This document shows, in pieces, positions 46,671 to 60,500 of a DNA stretch of 64,000 bases. Under the pieces are notes generated by a model that saw nothing but the letters and a program-made list of their open reading frames with translations, was not told the DNA's origin and ran no database searches. The DNA comes from Asterias amurensis (lineage: Eukaryota > Echinodermata > Asteroidea > Forcipulatida > Asteriidae): NCBI RefSeq assembly GCF_032118995.1, contig NC_092648.1:15218450-15282449 (forward strand). Direction: 5' to 3'. Every line of letters begins with the position of its first letter. The stretch's first letter is position 1. The position numbers and the translations under genes are program-made.

Positions 46671-48382
46671 CAAATTAATTGTTGTCAAATCCACCAATGT
46701 TAGAGTATGTTCCGGGGGAATGGCGCGGCGCGTATTTCTGTTATCCTCGGTTGTGTATTACTTTGTTTTCTCTTTTACTCCCTGTCCCCCTTTGATATCT
46801 AGATGTATCCCCTTTTTTCGTTTTAAACTGTTTTTCCATTGTATGAATATATTTTTTATGCTTTTTTAAGAGTCTCATCCTATTCGTATAAATGTTTTGT
46901 AATTTTGTATTTATTATGTAAAATTACCAAATAAATTATAATAAACATCATTCTGAGTCAAATGAATGGACCTCTACATTTTTGTACGGGAATGTTTTGG
47001 CTCGTAACCGACTTTTTCGATTAGGGCAACATTTTAAACGATAACGTCTTTGGATGTCAACAAATGATATTGGTCTTTTCATTCCAATGAGGAATATATA
47101 TCACCCAAAAGGTCAAATTCAAGGCCGTTGTGAATTAAATATTAGCAGGGTCATGAATGTACACACAAAATAAATAGACTTTTACAAGACGTCTGAGGTA
47201 TATATAGTTCGGTAATCGTTTTAAAATATTGGGATTTAATAACTTTTATACAGACCACATTTTGTAGATTGATGATGTTATCAAAAGTCACGTGGTAGTA
47301 CTTTGTGCACCTTTTGAAGTCGCGTATCATACCGAACTAGGTGATGGATCATGTGATGGATCATGTTGAAACTTGGTAATATTTGTTCGTCAATGATGTT
47401 TATTGCGCAAAATATTATGTATAACGAACTCAACAAGGTACAATTTAAATTCTTTTTGCCCCAGGCTTTGGCGGTCAATGCATGAAATAATATGGAATGA
47501 CATCTTCACCAATTGCTACGTTATACTACCACAACATAAAACAATTTTTTTGATATATATACAGAACAACAGGGGCAATCAAGCTGAAACATTGCATGTA
47601 TTTAAGCTGGGCTGTGTTGCATCCAAAAATGTAGGTCAACTCACGATGACAGTTATAAGGTTTTACGTCTTTATACAAACTAGCATAGTTGAACAATAAC
47701 TTTTTTGAACTCACGTAAATCTGGAGAACCTTTTTTTTCATAACAAGATTTATGTATAGTTTTAAATGCTAAGTAAAGTGTGATGTCACAATACAAATTA
47801 CCATGGTAATACTGACAACTCATCCTAAAGGAACGCAGAATTGGTAAGAAACAAAAATTGTGAAGATCACAGATTTACATAAACAAACACGGTCTAATGA
47901 TGATGATAGTAAAAAACATCCCTTGAAATATTTGTGTCTGAAATTTCACATTTGATGAGAAATAAACAATCCAATTTCGCGTTTGAAGTTGGGCGTTTTT
48001 TTTTTTTGGCATCGGTGCAATGCAAAATTTGTAATCGGTTTTTCACTATTCTCTGGTGACCCACTCAAACTTCTGCAGGTATGTCAGTTTAACGTGCTTT
48101 CACTGCCAGCAACATTTTTGCTAGCAAAACCTATTCCGTAATGTTCCTTTAAGATGATTCGTAATCGTAGTGCTATGTGAATTCCATCAAAGGAGTGCCC
48201 TTTGTATGTGTCTTTTGCGGGCTACCATGGTAGTGTGGACAGGACTAAATTACAATACTCAATTTATTTTGACATTTCAAATTCAAACTTCCTTTTTGTT
48301 TCGGTGATGTTCTCAAATTGTACGTCAAAGTCTGTGCCCGACCCCAAACAAAGGTTGCAGGTGTTTCATTTCATTGTGAAGT
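46671..48382. other. Region between the LINE and the 3' end of gene 2
   Basis: Mostly A/T-rich and without a recognised gene. Both flanking genes end toward each other here. The last 120 bp is the 3' UTR of gene 2. Confidence 0.4.
48263..48268 (-). terminator. Polyadenylation signal of gene 2
   Basis: TTTATT on the plus strand is AATAAA on the minus strand, about 115 bp after the gene 2 stop codon (48383-48385). Confidence 0.5.
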
Positions 48383-48526
48383 TTACTCACAACCAATCAG
48401 CTCAAAACGCAGAGCGATATTGTTACTGTTCCACTCAACGGGTACAATACGAAGCTTGATCGCCAAAACAGGCTCGAAGAAACGTCTGTCAACGATTTCG
48501 AGTTTGTTGGTGTTGCCAATAAATTC
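48383..48526 (-). CDS. Exon 4 of gene 2 (end of discoidin domain)
   Basis: Reading on the minus strand, ACTCACAG precedes 48 codons that match gene 1 exon 4 almost residue for residue (IVDRRFFEP, LRIVPVEWN, ALRFELIGCE, stop). It lies 12.4 kb from exon 3 because of the transposon, so it would be easy to miss. Confidence 0.85.
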   Translation of the reverse strand, partial: EFIGNTNKLEIVDRRFFEPVLAIKLRIVPVEWNSNNIALRFELIGCE

Positions 48527-51500
48527 CTGTGAGTTAGAATGAAAACAGAGAACACTTATAACATACTGAAATTAAGTTGTTATCATAATCAATTTTTAAA
48601 TAGCTAAAATCTGTTTTAAAAAACAGATTTTAGCTTTTGAAAAAGACTCCGATATGGTCGAATAGTCAGGCAATCGCTACTACTTTTTACATAATTTTAT
48701 GCCATGTATACCATACACTCAAAAAAGTGAAACTCTGGTTTAGTAAATTGAACTCGAATTATTTTATTTGATAATACTTAATACTGTTTTTTTGTTGTTT
48801 TTACTTGCTCATCCTAAGTGATTAAAACTTAAATCTTGAAAAGTCAGGTTGACTTTAATCATATAAGTTGTTTTTTTCATAAATAATAGGTCAACTCAAC
48901 AACAGTCACGATCAAGTAGTTACTACTGACACTTATTGTTTCGTTATACTTAAAAATAAAACTTTGCCGCTTTTACTGCGCTTATTGAGTAAGAAATACT
49001 CAATTTACTTGTATTGATGCTGAAGAGCTTAACTTGACAGTATGGTTATTTTTTCGCAGCACAAACATGAGTAGAACGAAGGCTTCTGACTATTTGAGTA
49101 ACCCTAATTTTTCATGTTCTAAACATTTCAAACCCAAACCAAACTATAGCTTCTCATCTGTCACTCGCCAATTATATTTAATTGACAGAAAAACAACGAA
49201 TGAAGATAGTTTACAGCATATAGCCTGGTCCAATGTCAAGAAAACATCTTTACTTGTAATGAGATTGAGGTTCTCAATACTTGAACCAGCCGATTAACTC
49301 AACTTCATAGAACAAGTCATATGAATGTGCGCCCGTCCTGTGCCATGCGCCCAAGTTTACTGATTGGCCTGGTCCCCTGCCTACAGTTAATGGCCTCGAG
49401 TACTGCTTGTACGGGACCAGCGTTTCCCACACCAAAGGCATGGCACGCTCTCAGCTGCTCCCCCGAACAACAACACGTTGTGACACCGAGTTCCGCGTTT
49501 ACAATCGACAACAACAGAGGCGGCTGAAAAGAGAGCAAGCCAAAAGGCCAAAGAGTTAGCTGTCCCCCCTGCATTGAAGACGTCAGCTACTTCGTTGAAT
49601 GCCATTCATCATAGGTAAGAACAGAATCCGAAAGATATTATTTTAGTTCTTACACTAGTTGTGATATGCTCATGGTTATTTTTAGAAGTTAAACAGTTCG
49701 TTGTAGTTGTAATGTTTCCGTACGTCCGTCTCCGTACACAACAACATGCTAAATACTGACTGTGACACGCTAAAACTGACATTATGGCTGGATGAGTGAT
49801 AATGCCTCTTTGTATGACAGTTGCATTGAAGCATTTTTAAAAGTAACTTGCCGTTGTTTAGTTTTGCTTGAGGGTTCGTATTTTACTCCCAAATAAATAA
49901 AGACAATATAACACACACAAATTACTCATTTTCAAGCTAGTTTTACTGAAGGTTATTGTTTGTTGCACCTAAAAATAATAAGTCCAAACAACAACAACAA
50001 CAACACAAAGTAGTTACTCACTTATAAACAAAGTAAGTTTTACCATTTTACTGAAGGCTATGTGTGTTACACATAAATAAATTGAGCCCAAACAACAAAA
50101 ACACAAAGTAATAGTTACTCATAAATATACAAAGTTAGTTTTACGGAGGGGTTTGTGTTTTACACCAAAATAAATTGAGTCCAAACAACAAAAACACAAA
50201 GTAGTAGTTACTCATAAATATACAAAGTTAGTTTTACTGAGGGGTTTGTGTTTTACACCAAAATAAATTGAGTCCAAACAACAAAAACACAAAGTAATAG
50301 TTACTCATAAATATACAAAGTTAGTTTTACTGAGGGGTTTGTGTTTTACACCAAAAAAAATTGAGTCCAAACTACAAAAACACAAAGTAATAGTTACTCA
50401 TTTATTAACAAAGTTAGTTTAACTGGGGGGGGGGGGGGTTTGTGTTTTACACCAAAATAATTTGAGTCCAAACGGCAAAAACACAAACTAATAGTTACTC
50501 ATTTATTAACAAAGTTAGTTTTACTGAGGGGTTTGTGTTTTACACCAAAATAAATTGAGTCCAAACTACAAAAACACAAAGTAATAGTTACTCATTTATT
50601 AACAAAGTTAGTTTAACTGAGGGGTTTGTGTTTTACACCAAAATAATTTGAGTCCAAACGGCAAAAACACAAACTAATAGTTACTCATTTATTAACAAAG
50701 TTAGTTTTACTGAGGGGTTTGTGTTTTACACCAAAATAAATTGAGTCCAAACAACAAAAACACAAAGTAATAGTTACTCATTTATTAACAAAGCTAGTTT
50801 TACTAAGGGGTTTGTGTTTTACACCAAAATCAATTAAGTCCAAACGGCAAAAACACAAACTAATAGTTACTCATTTATTAACAAAGTTAGTTTTACTGAG
50901 GGGTTTGTGTTTTACACCCCAAAAAATTGAGTCCAAACTACAAAAACACAAAGTAATAGTTACTCATTTATTAACAAAGCTAGTTTTACTAAGGGGTTTG
51001 TGTTTTACACCAAAATAAATTGAGTCCAAACTACAAAAACACAAAGTAATAGTTACTCATTTATTAACAAAGTTAGTTTAACTGGGGGGTTTGTGTTTTA
51101 CACCAAAATCAATTAAGTCCAAACAACACAAGCCTAAAGTTACTCATTTTATTTTAAAGTTAGTTTTACTGAAGGGTTAGTGTTTTGCATCCAAATAAAA
51201 TAAGTCCAAACAACATTAACACACATTTATAAGTAAAGTTAGTTTTACTTGCATTTATAAATAAAGTTAGTTTTACTAAATGCAGGGTATGCAGTTTGCA
51301 CTCAATTTCATTCAGTCTAAACAACACAAACAAAATTGTTTTATTAAAGTTTATTTTGTTCACTGCAGTGTTTGTTTGGCTCACAGTGAAAGTTGTAATG
51401 GTAGGGTGGAATCAATAAATAGTAAAATGAGATTTCATATCACAGTGAAATTGTGACACTTTAGGCCTACTCATTGCGCACATAACATAACACATTGGAC

Positions 51501-54500
51501 AGGATTTTGACACATTTGAAATAATATCTCAATTTGAAGTTACCCATTACAGACAATTTTTTTTTTTTTTTTTTTCAGTCTGTGGTTATGTGGCATTGTA
51601 AAGACTGTAATTTTCAATCGTCCAGAAGGTCTGTTCTGTTTAAACACTACAGGCTGCAACATAGATATGGTCCTCGTAATCCTCAGCCATGTTTACATCA
51701 GGAATGCCCGTGTAGATTTCGAACAAGCAGTGCTTTACACACTCACTTGTCTCGATACCACAATTCAGAGACATCAAATTTATTGAAGAAAGGAGAGCTT
51801 GTGTCATTTAAATGCCACGTTTGTGAAAGGAGTGATCTTGCAACTGATAAAGTATTTTTTCAGCATGTATACCAACACCTCAAAAATCATGAAACAGTTA
51901 AATGTGTGTTTGAGGGTTGCGATTTTAAATCGAACATCTATGGAACATATAGATCACATAAGAGCAGAAAGCATGCTTCAGCTGATCTACATGATTTCAA
52001 GCTTGGTGTGATTACAAAGACTCAGGTGACAAATACTGTGGCATTAGAATCAGGTTCTTTGGATGAAGAGAATGCAGTTGGACAATATTTTGATGGTACC
52101 CTTGATGAAGATGATGAGGAGCAGGAAGTCGAGGACCTACCAAAAATTATTGAACATTCAATAGCAGCACTTCTACTCAAGCTTGAAAGTGTACTTCATG
52201 TATCGGGTTCAGCAATTGATAATTTAGTAAGTGACCTGGCATACATCGGACATTCTTCTGTTTCTGTCCAAGTTCTGCAAAATACAATTGATCAAGTATT
52301 AACGAAAAATGGCTGCCACCTTGACAGATCTGTTGTCATTGAAATTGCAGAATCTGTGTGTAACAACAACCCAATCAACATAGCAATTGGAAACGATAGT
52401 CCTCTTGCAACAGCTTTCAAAAGAAAGCAATATTTCAAGACAAATTTCAGTGTTGTTGAACCTGTTGAATACAAACTTGATAACGATAACAATGATAGCA
52501 ATAAAAACAACACATTCCAGTATGTCCCCATTCTGCAGTCCTTACAGCAGCTTCTAAATGCAAACGGAATTCTCGATAAAATACTGGTTTATGAGAACAA
52601 CAACAACAGAAAAGTTCCTGGTTCACCACAGTACAGATCTTTCCGTGATGGCAAGTTCTTCAAAGAAAATAACGTTTGTTCGGGAGAGAATTTTCACATT
52701 TATGTTGGTCTGTATGTGGATGACTTTGAAGTCTGCAATCCACTTGGAACATCCAGGAAAAAACACAAAGTTTGTGCAGTTTATTGGGTATTGTTGAACT
52801 TACCTCCTGTGTTTCTTTCATCATTAACTTCAATCAACATGGCTATTCTCTGTAAATCTGTCGACGTGAAGACATATGGCTATGACAGAGTTTTGGAACC
52901 GCTGTTAAAAGATCTCGCAATCCTAGAGAGGGAAGGTCTTTACGTGGCTAGACTGGGGAGAAATGTGATTGGCACCGTGCAGTCTGTTGCAGCTGATAAC
53001 TTGGGTGCTCATAGTATTGGAGGGTTCGTTGAGAGTTTTTCAGGGGACTATGTTTGTAGATTCTGCACAGGGTCAAGAGAAGACATTCAATTGAAAGAAG
53101 TAAGATCTGGTGCCTTCCAATTGAGAACAGAGGAACTACATTCTCAACATATTCAAACTGTTCAAGATGATGACAAAATCAACAGCTGCTTTGGGGTTAA
53201 AAGAAGTTGCCCTTTGACTGAAAACCTTGAAACTTTTCATGTGTTAATGGGCTATCCTCCTGACATTTTGCATGATTTATTTGAAGGTGTTATTCCGATG
53301 GAGCTTGCATTATGTTTGAACTTGCTTATTTCGAAGAAGTATTTCACACTAGACGAGCTTAATAATTCAATCAAGCACTTTCCATACAAGTGGGCAGATA
53401 AAAGGGACTGTCCACCGCCTATCCCCAAAAAGTTCTCATCAACAGTTGGTGGAAATGCACATGAGAACTGGACACTGCTGAGGTTGCTCCCATTTATAGT
53501 GGGTTCCAAGATACCTCCTGGAGTGGAGAGCCGGCATGGGATATATTAATGGACCTCAAGGATGTGGTTGAACTAGTTGTAGCACCAGTGCACTCGCAGG
53601 AAACAATTGAATTTCTAGACTGTAAGATTTCTGATCATCGGCAACACTTACAAGAGGTTTTTACAAGTGTTAGACTCAAACCAAAACATCACTTTCTGGA
53701 ACATTATCCTGAAATGATCTCTTCTTTTGGTCCTTTGGTATCATTATGGACAATGCGTTTTGAAGCGAAACATAGTTTCTTCAAGCAAGTTACAAGATAT
53801 ACCAACTGCTTCAAAAACATACTTCTGTCACTTGCGGTAAAGCACCAACTAATGATGGCTCATCATTTTCAGTCTCTGAGTGTGCGCCAGTCTGCTTTAG
53901 TAGTCACCAATGTCTCAACTGTTCCAGTAAAGTTAGTGAAGGATGATATTGAGCAGGCTTTAAGGGATAAGTATCCAATGCAGACAACTGTACAGTTGGC
54001 TAAGACATTATCATATCATGGAACAATGTATGCTACCGGCATGATTCTTGCTGTTGGGTCAACAGGCGGACTTCCAGATTTCGTTGAAGTTTTACATATG
54101 GCCATCCTGCATGACAAAGTGAACTTCATCGTTAACAAATTGTCTTCATGGTATGTTGAGCACTACAGATCGTATGAAATAGATTCATCACCAACAAGGG
54201 AAATTGCTATTGTTGAACACGAAGAACTGGCAGACTTCTACCCATTAGCATTGTACACTGTTCAAGGGAAACGAATGGTGACATTGAAACGATATATTCA
54301 TAATGTGTAGCTTTCAGTGCTTCACAAAGTCATCAAGTCTAGCAGGTGAATACTATTAAACAATTTAAGAATTAATCATGAAGGTCTCAACCTCTTGGTA
54401 CACGAGAGGTTTTGTTTGACACACAAAAATTGTCGCCGTGGTGGTGCTGCTGTTGGTGCGTTTTCACAAACCAGCGAATAAGTTTGGAACCTAACAGCTT

Positions 54501-57500
54501 TCTTAAAAAGCATAAATATAAAGCCTTTTTCTTGAAACCCTGTGTTTCAGCTGCATGAACAGATTAAAACAGCGACGATTAATGATGAGCCACTTTGTCC
54601 GCTTAAATCTGCACCGAAATTTGTTTTCGGTCTTACTACATGTATTCTCCTGCAATATATTGGCTGTTAACTTTGGCTGTAAACTACTGTAATATAACAA
54701 ACAAAACAAAAATTAATTTTAATGATTGAATTGTGTTGTTCTTGTTTCTTTTATGACAGATAGTCAAGATGGCAGATGCACTTGTTGTACCATCGTGCAT
54801 AATGTTGAGAGTCATCATCACCGATGAAAACATCAGGAAGCTGATTCTGCCCTCACCGCTTGAAAGTGTGCATGATTTGAAGAATCAAGTGAAGGAGCAG
54901 TTTGAACTGAAAGGGGAATTTTGTCTCCAATTCATCGATCCGGACTTTGATGATTTCATGACCTTATCATCACCCAAGGACATTACAGACAGGGGAACTA
55001 TCAAAGTCGTTCCACTTTCCATTCCTGATTCAGATTCAGACATTGACAGTGTGTTTGATCTTTTGAGTAATTCATCTCTGCTGTCATCGTCCCCGTCGAT
55101 GTCGGAAGCATCATCTGTGTCTACTTCTGCAAGTGCTACATGTAGTACAGATAGAGCACTTCAGTGGCCTACTGTCTTTCCAATCCCATCCTTCTCATTC
55201 GACACAGAGATGAAACTTTCAAACGGCAAAAAACAGTTTGAGAAGGATGGAACTTTGACAAACCCAACAGGAATGAAATCTGATATTTTGGAAAAACTTG
55301 CTGAATCCATATTTAGCTACAAGGCCTATCCATCAGATGATCAGTTCTGCTCTGTAGCACAAGCACTTGTCAAGAAGCACCCATACCTGAAAGAACCAGG
55401 TTCTGCCACTGGCTACCTTGGTTGGAAAATGAGCCTTAAATTCAAGATGGGTAACTATAGATCAAAATTGCGAAATCACGGATGCACAGAACTATCTGTA
55501 AACTCACTCAAAAGAAAAGGTGACACGAAATCAGCCAAGAACATCAAAAAACCAAGAAAGGCAGAAGTTAACTACCTCCCTGAATATCCTGATGATGAAA
55601 CAGCTGCAAGCTCTGAAAAGGAAAGGATTGCTCTTCTTGATGAACTGAAGAAAACACACAATGGAAAAGTGATTATGGAGAAAATGGCAAAGACATTTTC
55701 CCATCGCAGACAAGAAGTAGTTCTTCAAAAACCACTTGTTGCTGACTTCAGAGCCAGATGGCCAGCACTCTTTTCAGAAACTGAGGTGAGGCATCAAATT
55801 TACACTTTTTATTTTAATTGATTTGAAAAAGCTGTGTGTGTACTAGACCTTTATCATGCTGCCTCCATCTTGGTCATGTTCCTCGTATCAAATAACTTTG
55901 CAATAGAACCAAGCCTATTTCGTTCCAGCACCATGATAAAGGTCTATAATAACTGAAAATTGTCAATCCAACACAAGCTTTGATCATCACTTACAGGGTA
56001 ATGGAAAAATACTTCATATAAATCATAAAATGTTGGCAACAAATCATGCTTTTATGGTCATCGAAGCAATGTTATGAAACTGTCTACAGCAGACCTTCCT
56101 TTACTTCCAGGTTGATTGTTTGGAAACTGTATGCAGTTGGTTCAGAATGAGATATTAATGCTATTTTCCCATGTGTATATTATTAGATTGAGGCAGAATT
56201 TATGCGTATTACAACCGTTAGACTGCAAAGCCAGTTCATGGCACAGCTCGACAAAAACGCACCGAAGCTCATCCAGTTGATGAAGTCAAGAGGCGGGGCA
56301 GCTGGAATCAAGATTCAAGAAATCTTGGCAGGAATAGAGGAGGCAAGTACTTTGTTTACATGTTTTTTCTTTAATTAACACCGTTTTTTCTCCTCTCTTT
56401 TGTAATGAATTGTTTGAGGACAATTTCATTCATTTGCATGTGTTGGAACTACCACTGAAAAATTTAATTGTACTGCCTTGACAAAATGTGATCAAAGCAA
56501 GAATTATATACAAATAGCTTGGCTAAAAATCAATTTTTGGCTGATTTGTGTTCACATTAGTCTTGACATCTTCACTCCAGGGTTCTCACTCATAAAGCCT
56601 GATCTTTAACTATTTGTCTGTCTGTTTGTGAAATATGAATCATGGATTGAAAACTCTGGATGCTGTTCTTTTTCTATACAGAATGTGCTCAGCAAGAGAG
56701 CAGGTGTCCTTAAAGCTCTTTGCTCGTATCTGGGGGAGGACAGTGACGCACTTTTTCAACATTTTTTGGTAAGTGTACAGTTATTCTGATGATTTACAAA
56801 ATACACAATTGTTGCTGCCGTGACGGGGGTCCATGGGTTTTGTGCCCCCTTGGGTGTACAAAACACCATGAACTCTGTCCCAGCATAGAGCAAGGGTCAC
56901 AGCTTGCAAAAATTGTATGATGTGATGACAGCGAATCATTGAGCATCCTGTTTCCAAAAGCAAGCCCTGGTGAAACAGGAATTGGATCGTAAATTTTCAT
57001 TTTTTAGCAACCACACTATTTGATCCCCCCCCCCCCAAAAAAAAAAAAAAAAAAATCCCAAACTATGTGTGGGCTATGCCACCTGTTTGATATTGCAAGT
57101 AAAATAAAATATAGGCCTAGCCCTTCAAACTTTGATTGAAAAAATGAAAAGCCTGAAGAATCAGTCATGTGAAAACTTTACAACAATACTCCTGGGGTGG
57201 ATTTCACAAAGAGTTAGGACTAGTCCTAACTTAGGACTAGTCCTAGGAGATATACAAATTGCATGGATAGTCCTAAATTAGGACGAGTAACTGGTCCTAA
57301 CTCTAGATAAGACTAGTCCTAACTCTTTGTGAAATCCACCCCTGAGATTGTAATAAAGGACAAACAAATTTTCTAATCAAGCCTATTTTATTTTGTTTTA
57401 AAGTCAACACAGGAAGAAGAAATGAAATCCAAGGAAGAGACTTGCACCATGGGCATTTTCAGCATAGGATGTGGAACAGAGGATGTGGAACAGCAGAAGA

Positions 57501-60500
57501 CAGTGGCTATTGTACTGGAAGGCGATGAAGTGCTAAAGGAGGTCAAAGACCTATCGAAGGCATGTTGCCTGTTGTTTGGATTGATCTATTCGCTCAATCT
57601 CCATTATCCGAAAAAGTACAGGTACCTGTTTGAAGTGATCCAAAAGATCTTCATGAAGCTGGATGGTGACCGCTTATCACCTAAAATACAGACTCTGAAG
57701 AACAAGCTTTGCTTTTAATTTCTGGTTATTTCAGTGATCCATACCACTTATAAGGTCTCTGCCTGTAAGAATGTACCAAATTAGGAGTGGTGGGGGGGGG
57801 GGGGGGGTGATTCGTCAAGGGTTCTCAGATCTTCTACAAAATTAGAGAGATACATCATCATACTAAACCAATAAATTACATATGACTGTTGACCTTTTTT
57901 TTAATTTTATTTTTTAGCATACATGATCTCAATTGTTTCTCACTGGAAATCTCTTTAGGAACACTAAACGTAACCAAATACAAGAAAACATCTGCGGGAT
58001 CTTGTTGCTGCAGGTACTTGCAATAATGAGCAAAGTTAATGTTGTGCCAGTTCTACGCTAATTGTTAATGGCAATAACTCATAACACCCAAACCAAAAGA
58101 GTCCGCAAACTTATATTTTGAATTTATTTGTGTTGTAACATGATGTATCACTCTAATTTCGTTGAAGAAGATCTGAGAACCCATGAATCACCACTTGGTA
58201 CATTCCTACAGGGAGAGTCTTAAAGAATAGTGATTGAAACCAGCTGACCACTTGCCAATGTAATACTATAATTAATCCTGTACCCTTATACAAATTTTAC
58301 TGAACAATCCTTTTTTTTCTTCTACTTATTACTTAAAGGGACATGTTGCCTTGGATCGGTCGAGTTAGTCCATGAAAAGTGTTTGAAACCGTTTGATATG
58401 AAATGTGTAAAATAATCCAAACAAATATGCCTCAAAAGTTCATGGTTTTTCTTTTACGTTGCAAACAAACATGGTTGGCCAATTTGTGGAGTAAACAAAA
58501 TGGCCGACCGTGTTTGTTCTCATCGTAAAAGAAAAACCTCTCACTTGCGAGGCATATTTGTTTGGATGTTTGAATTATTTTATTCTACTTTTAAAACATC
58601 TTTCCAACCATATACATTTCATATCAAACGGTTTCAGACACTTTGCATTGACCAACTCGACCGATCCAAGGCTTTGTGTCCCTTTAAAGTGATGTAAAAT
58701 TAAAGTTGAGTAAGCTGAATATCTATACCCAATGCTAGACATTACAAGGACATAAAGTTGATTTCTCTGCACTTTTTAAGCTTTTTTTTAGGTCAACTAA
58801 ATGGGTCATTAGCTTAAATAACCTGCAGTGGGTTTCTTTGCTACATACATCTTATTGCAGTACATTATCTTTTATAGTCCACTAATTTTACTTGCTTAAC
58901 AAAGACTAAAACAAAACATCTCTCTTGGGGGGAGGTGTTAACTTGAAATTTATTATTTTTAAATAGTCCAAAGAAGTCTTATCTCATTAATGCATCCTAT
59001 ACCTGTTTGATATAGCTTTGTCAGCCAGATGCTTTTCCTTCAAAAGTTCTCTCTGAAAAGTCTGTACTTTTAATTTTAGTAATGATCCACACCATCAAGA
59101 GAACATTGTTTTGAAGATTATGACCACTTGCCAAAAATTTACTGTATTTAATAACTTCCATGTCAGATAATTTGACTTTGGCAAATAAAAGTTGTATCAT
59201 AAACACAACTCAGAAAATTAATACAACAAAGCAAGGTGTTTTTAGGTAATTATGCTATGAAGTTTAAAGGGTCTGGGTACTTTTTGTAGGACACAACACA
59301 ATGTCCACATTAAACTCACACAGTTAAATAGTAGAAAGCTTCCCTTAAAATGGTACTTGCTGAGGTGCTGTAGTTTTTGAGAAATGAGTAAAACAAGTCA
59401 CAAAAATAATTGTTGTCAACGAAAATTATGTAAGCTTGTGAGATGTTTTTTCGTGACATTGTTTTACTCATTTCTCAAAAACTACAGCACCTCAGCAAGC
59501 AATATTTTATTGTTAGCTTTCTACTATTATTATCTTCAAACGGTGTAAGTTTAATTAGGAATCTGTGGACATTGTATTTTCTCATACAAAAAGTACCCAA
59601 ATCCATTCAAGAGTGTTCAAACTTGAGTTTCCTGATGTTATTGTTAAAAGTTCTTGTTGTTCATATTTTTACATAAAAATGCGTTCACAAAGTTTGTGAT
59701 GGAAATGGTAGATAATTGCACAACCCGCAAGTCCAACCTTACTGAATTTGGAGAAGAGTGTAAATAATTTTAGTAACACACAGAAATCACTTTCATGATT
59801 TTGCTTGAGTGTTTACAAATATCAGCATGTAATTTACCCCCTAATCGGTTAATTTCCTCAACTCACTTAAATTCAGTCAATTTTATGACTTAAATTGTTT
59901 ACACATTGATTTGTGTTAATTCTTGCATCATAATATTACACACCGGTATAAAATCACATTGCAAATTAAGTTGTAGCAGTAATTCGTTTTAATTTAAAGT
60001 GCAATCTGAATAAATGTATACCTTGTGGAATCTACCTCAATCAATTAAACTTGCCCAGATCATTTTATTTGTGTGATTGTCGAATTTAAATGTGAGTAGC
60101 ACAAACTTAAATTATTTGCGTCTATTTACCTTGCAAAATAAAGTTACAAACAATAATATAATTTTGTTGGATTAATAACCAAATCCAATTAAAATAAACA
60201 AACCCATACTGAGTAAAATTGAATTGGTTTAGTCAATAGGTTTAAGTTTATTTTACTTCAAATGAAAAGTAGCGCCCACTTCGAATTGTAAGTTAATTCA
60301 ACTTGCAGTAGGAAGTAATATTAGTTGCATCACAATGAGTAAATCAAGCTGTGATATTTTAAGTTTAACGAACTTGGGAATACAAGTACAAAGAACTTAT
60401 ATTCCTGTCCCGTTCAATTTACGCGTTTTAAGTTTATTTTACTTACAATTAAATGTAGCGCCTACTTCTAGCCTTAAGTTATTTAAACTTGCCTTAGATT

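Noticed and set aside
49317..49605. Overlapping frames on both strands in the GC-rich transposon leader
   Set aside because: Open on both strands because of high G+C; the strong donor at 49615 fits a non-coding leader exon better.
49880..51370. CRISPR-like regular repeats
   Set aside because: The 93-bp units are contiguous without unique spacers, and the genome is eukaryotic; this is a minisatellite.
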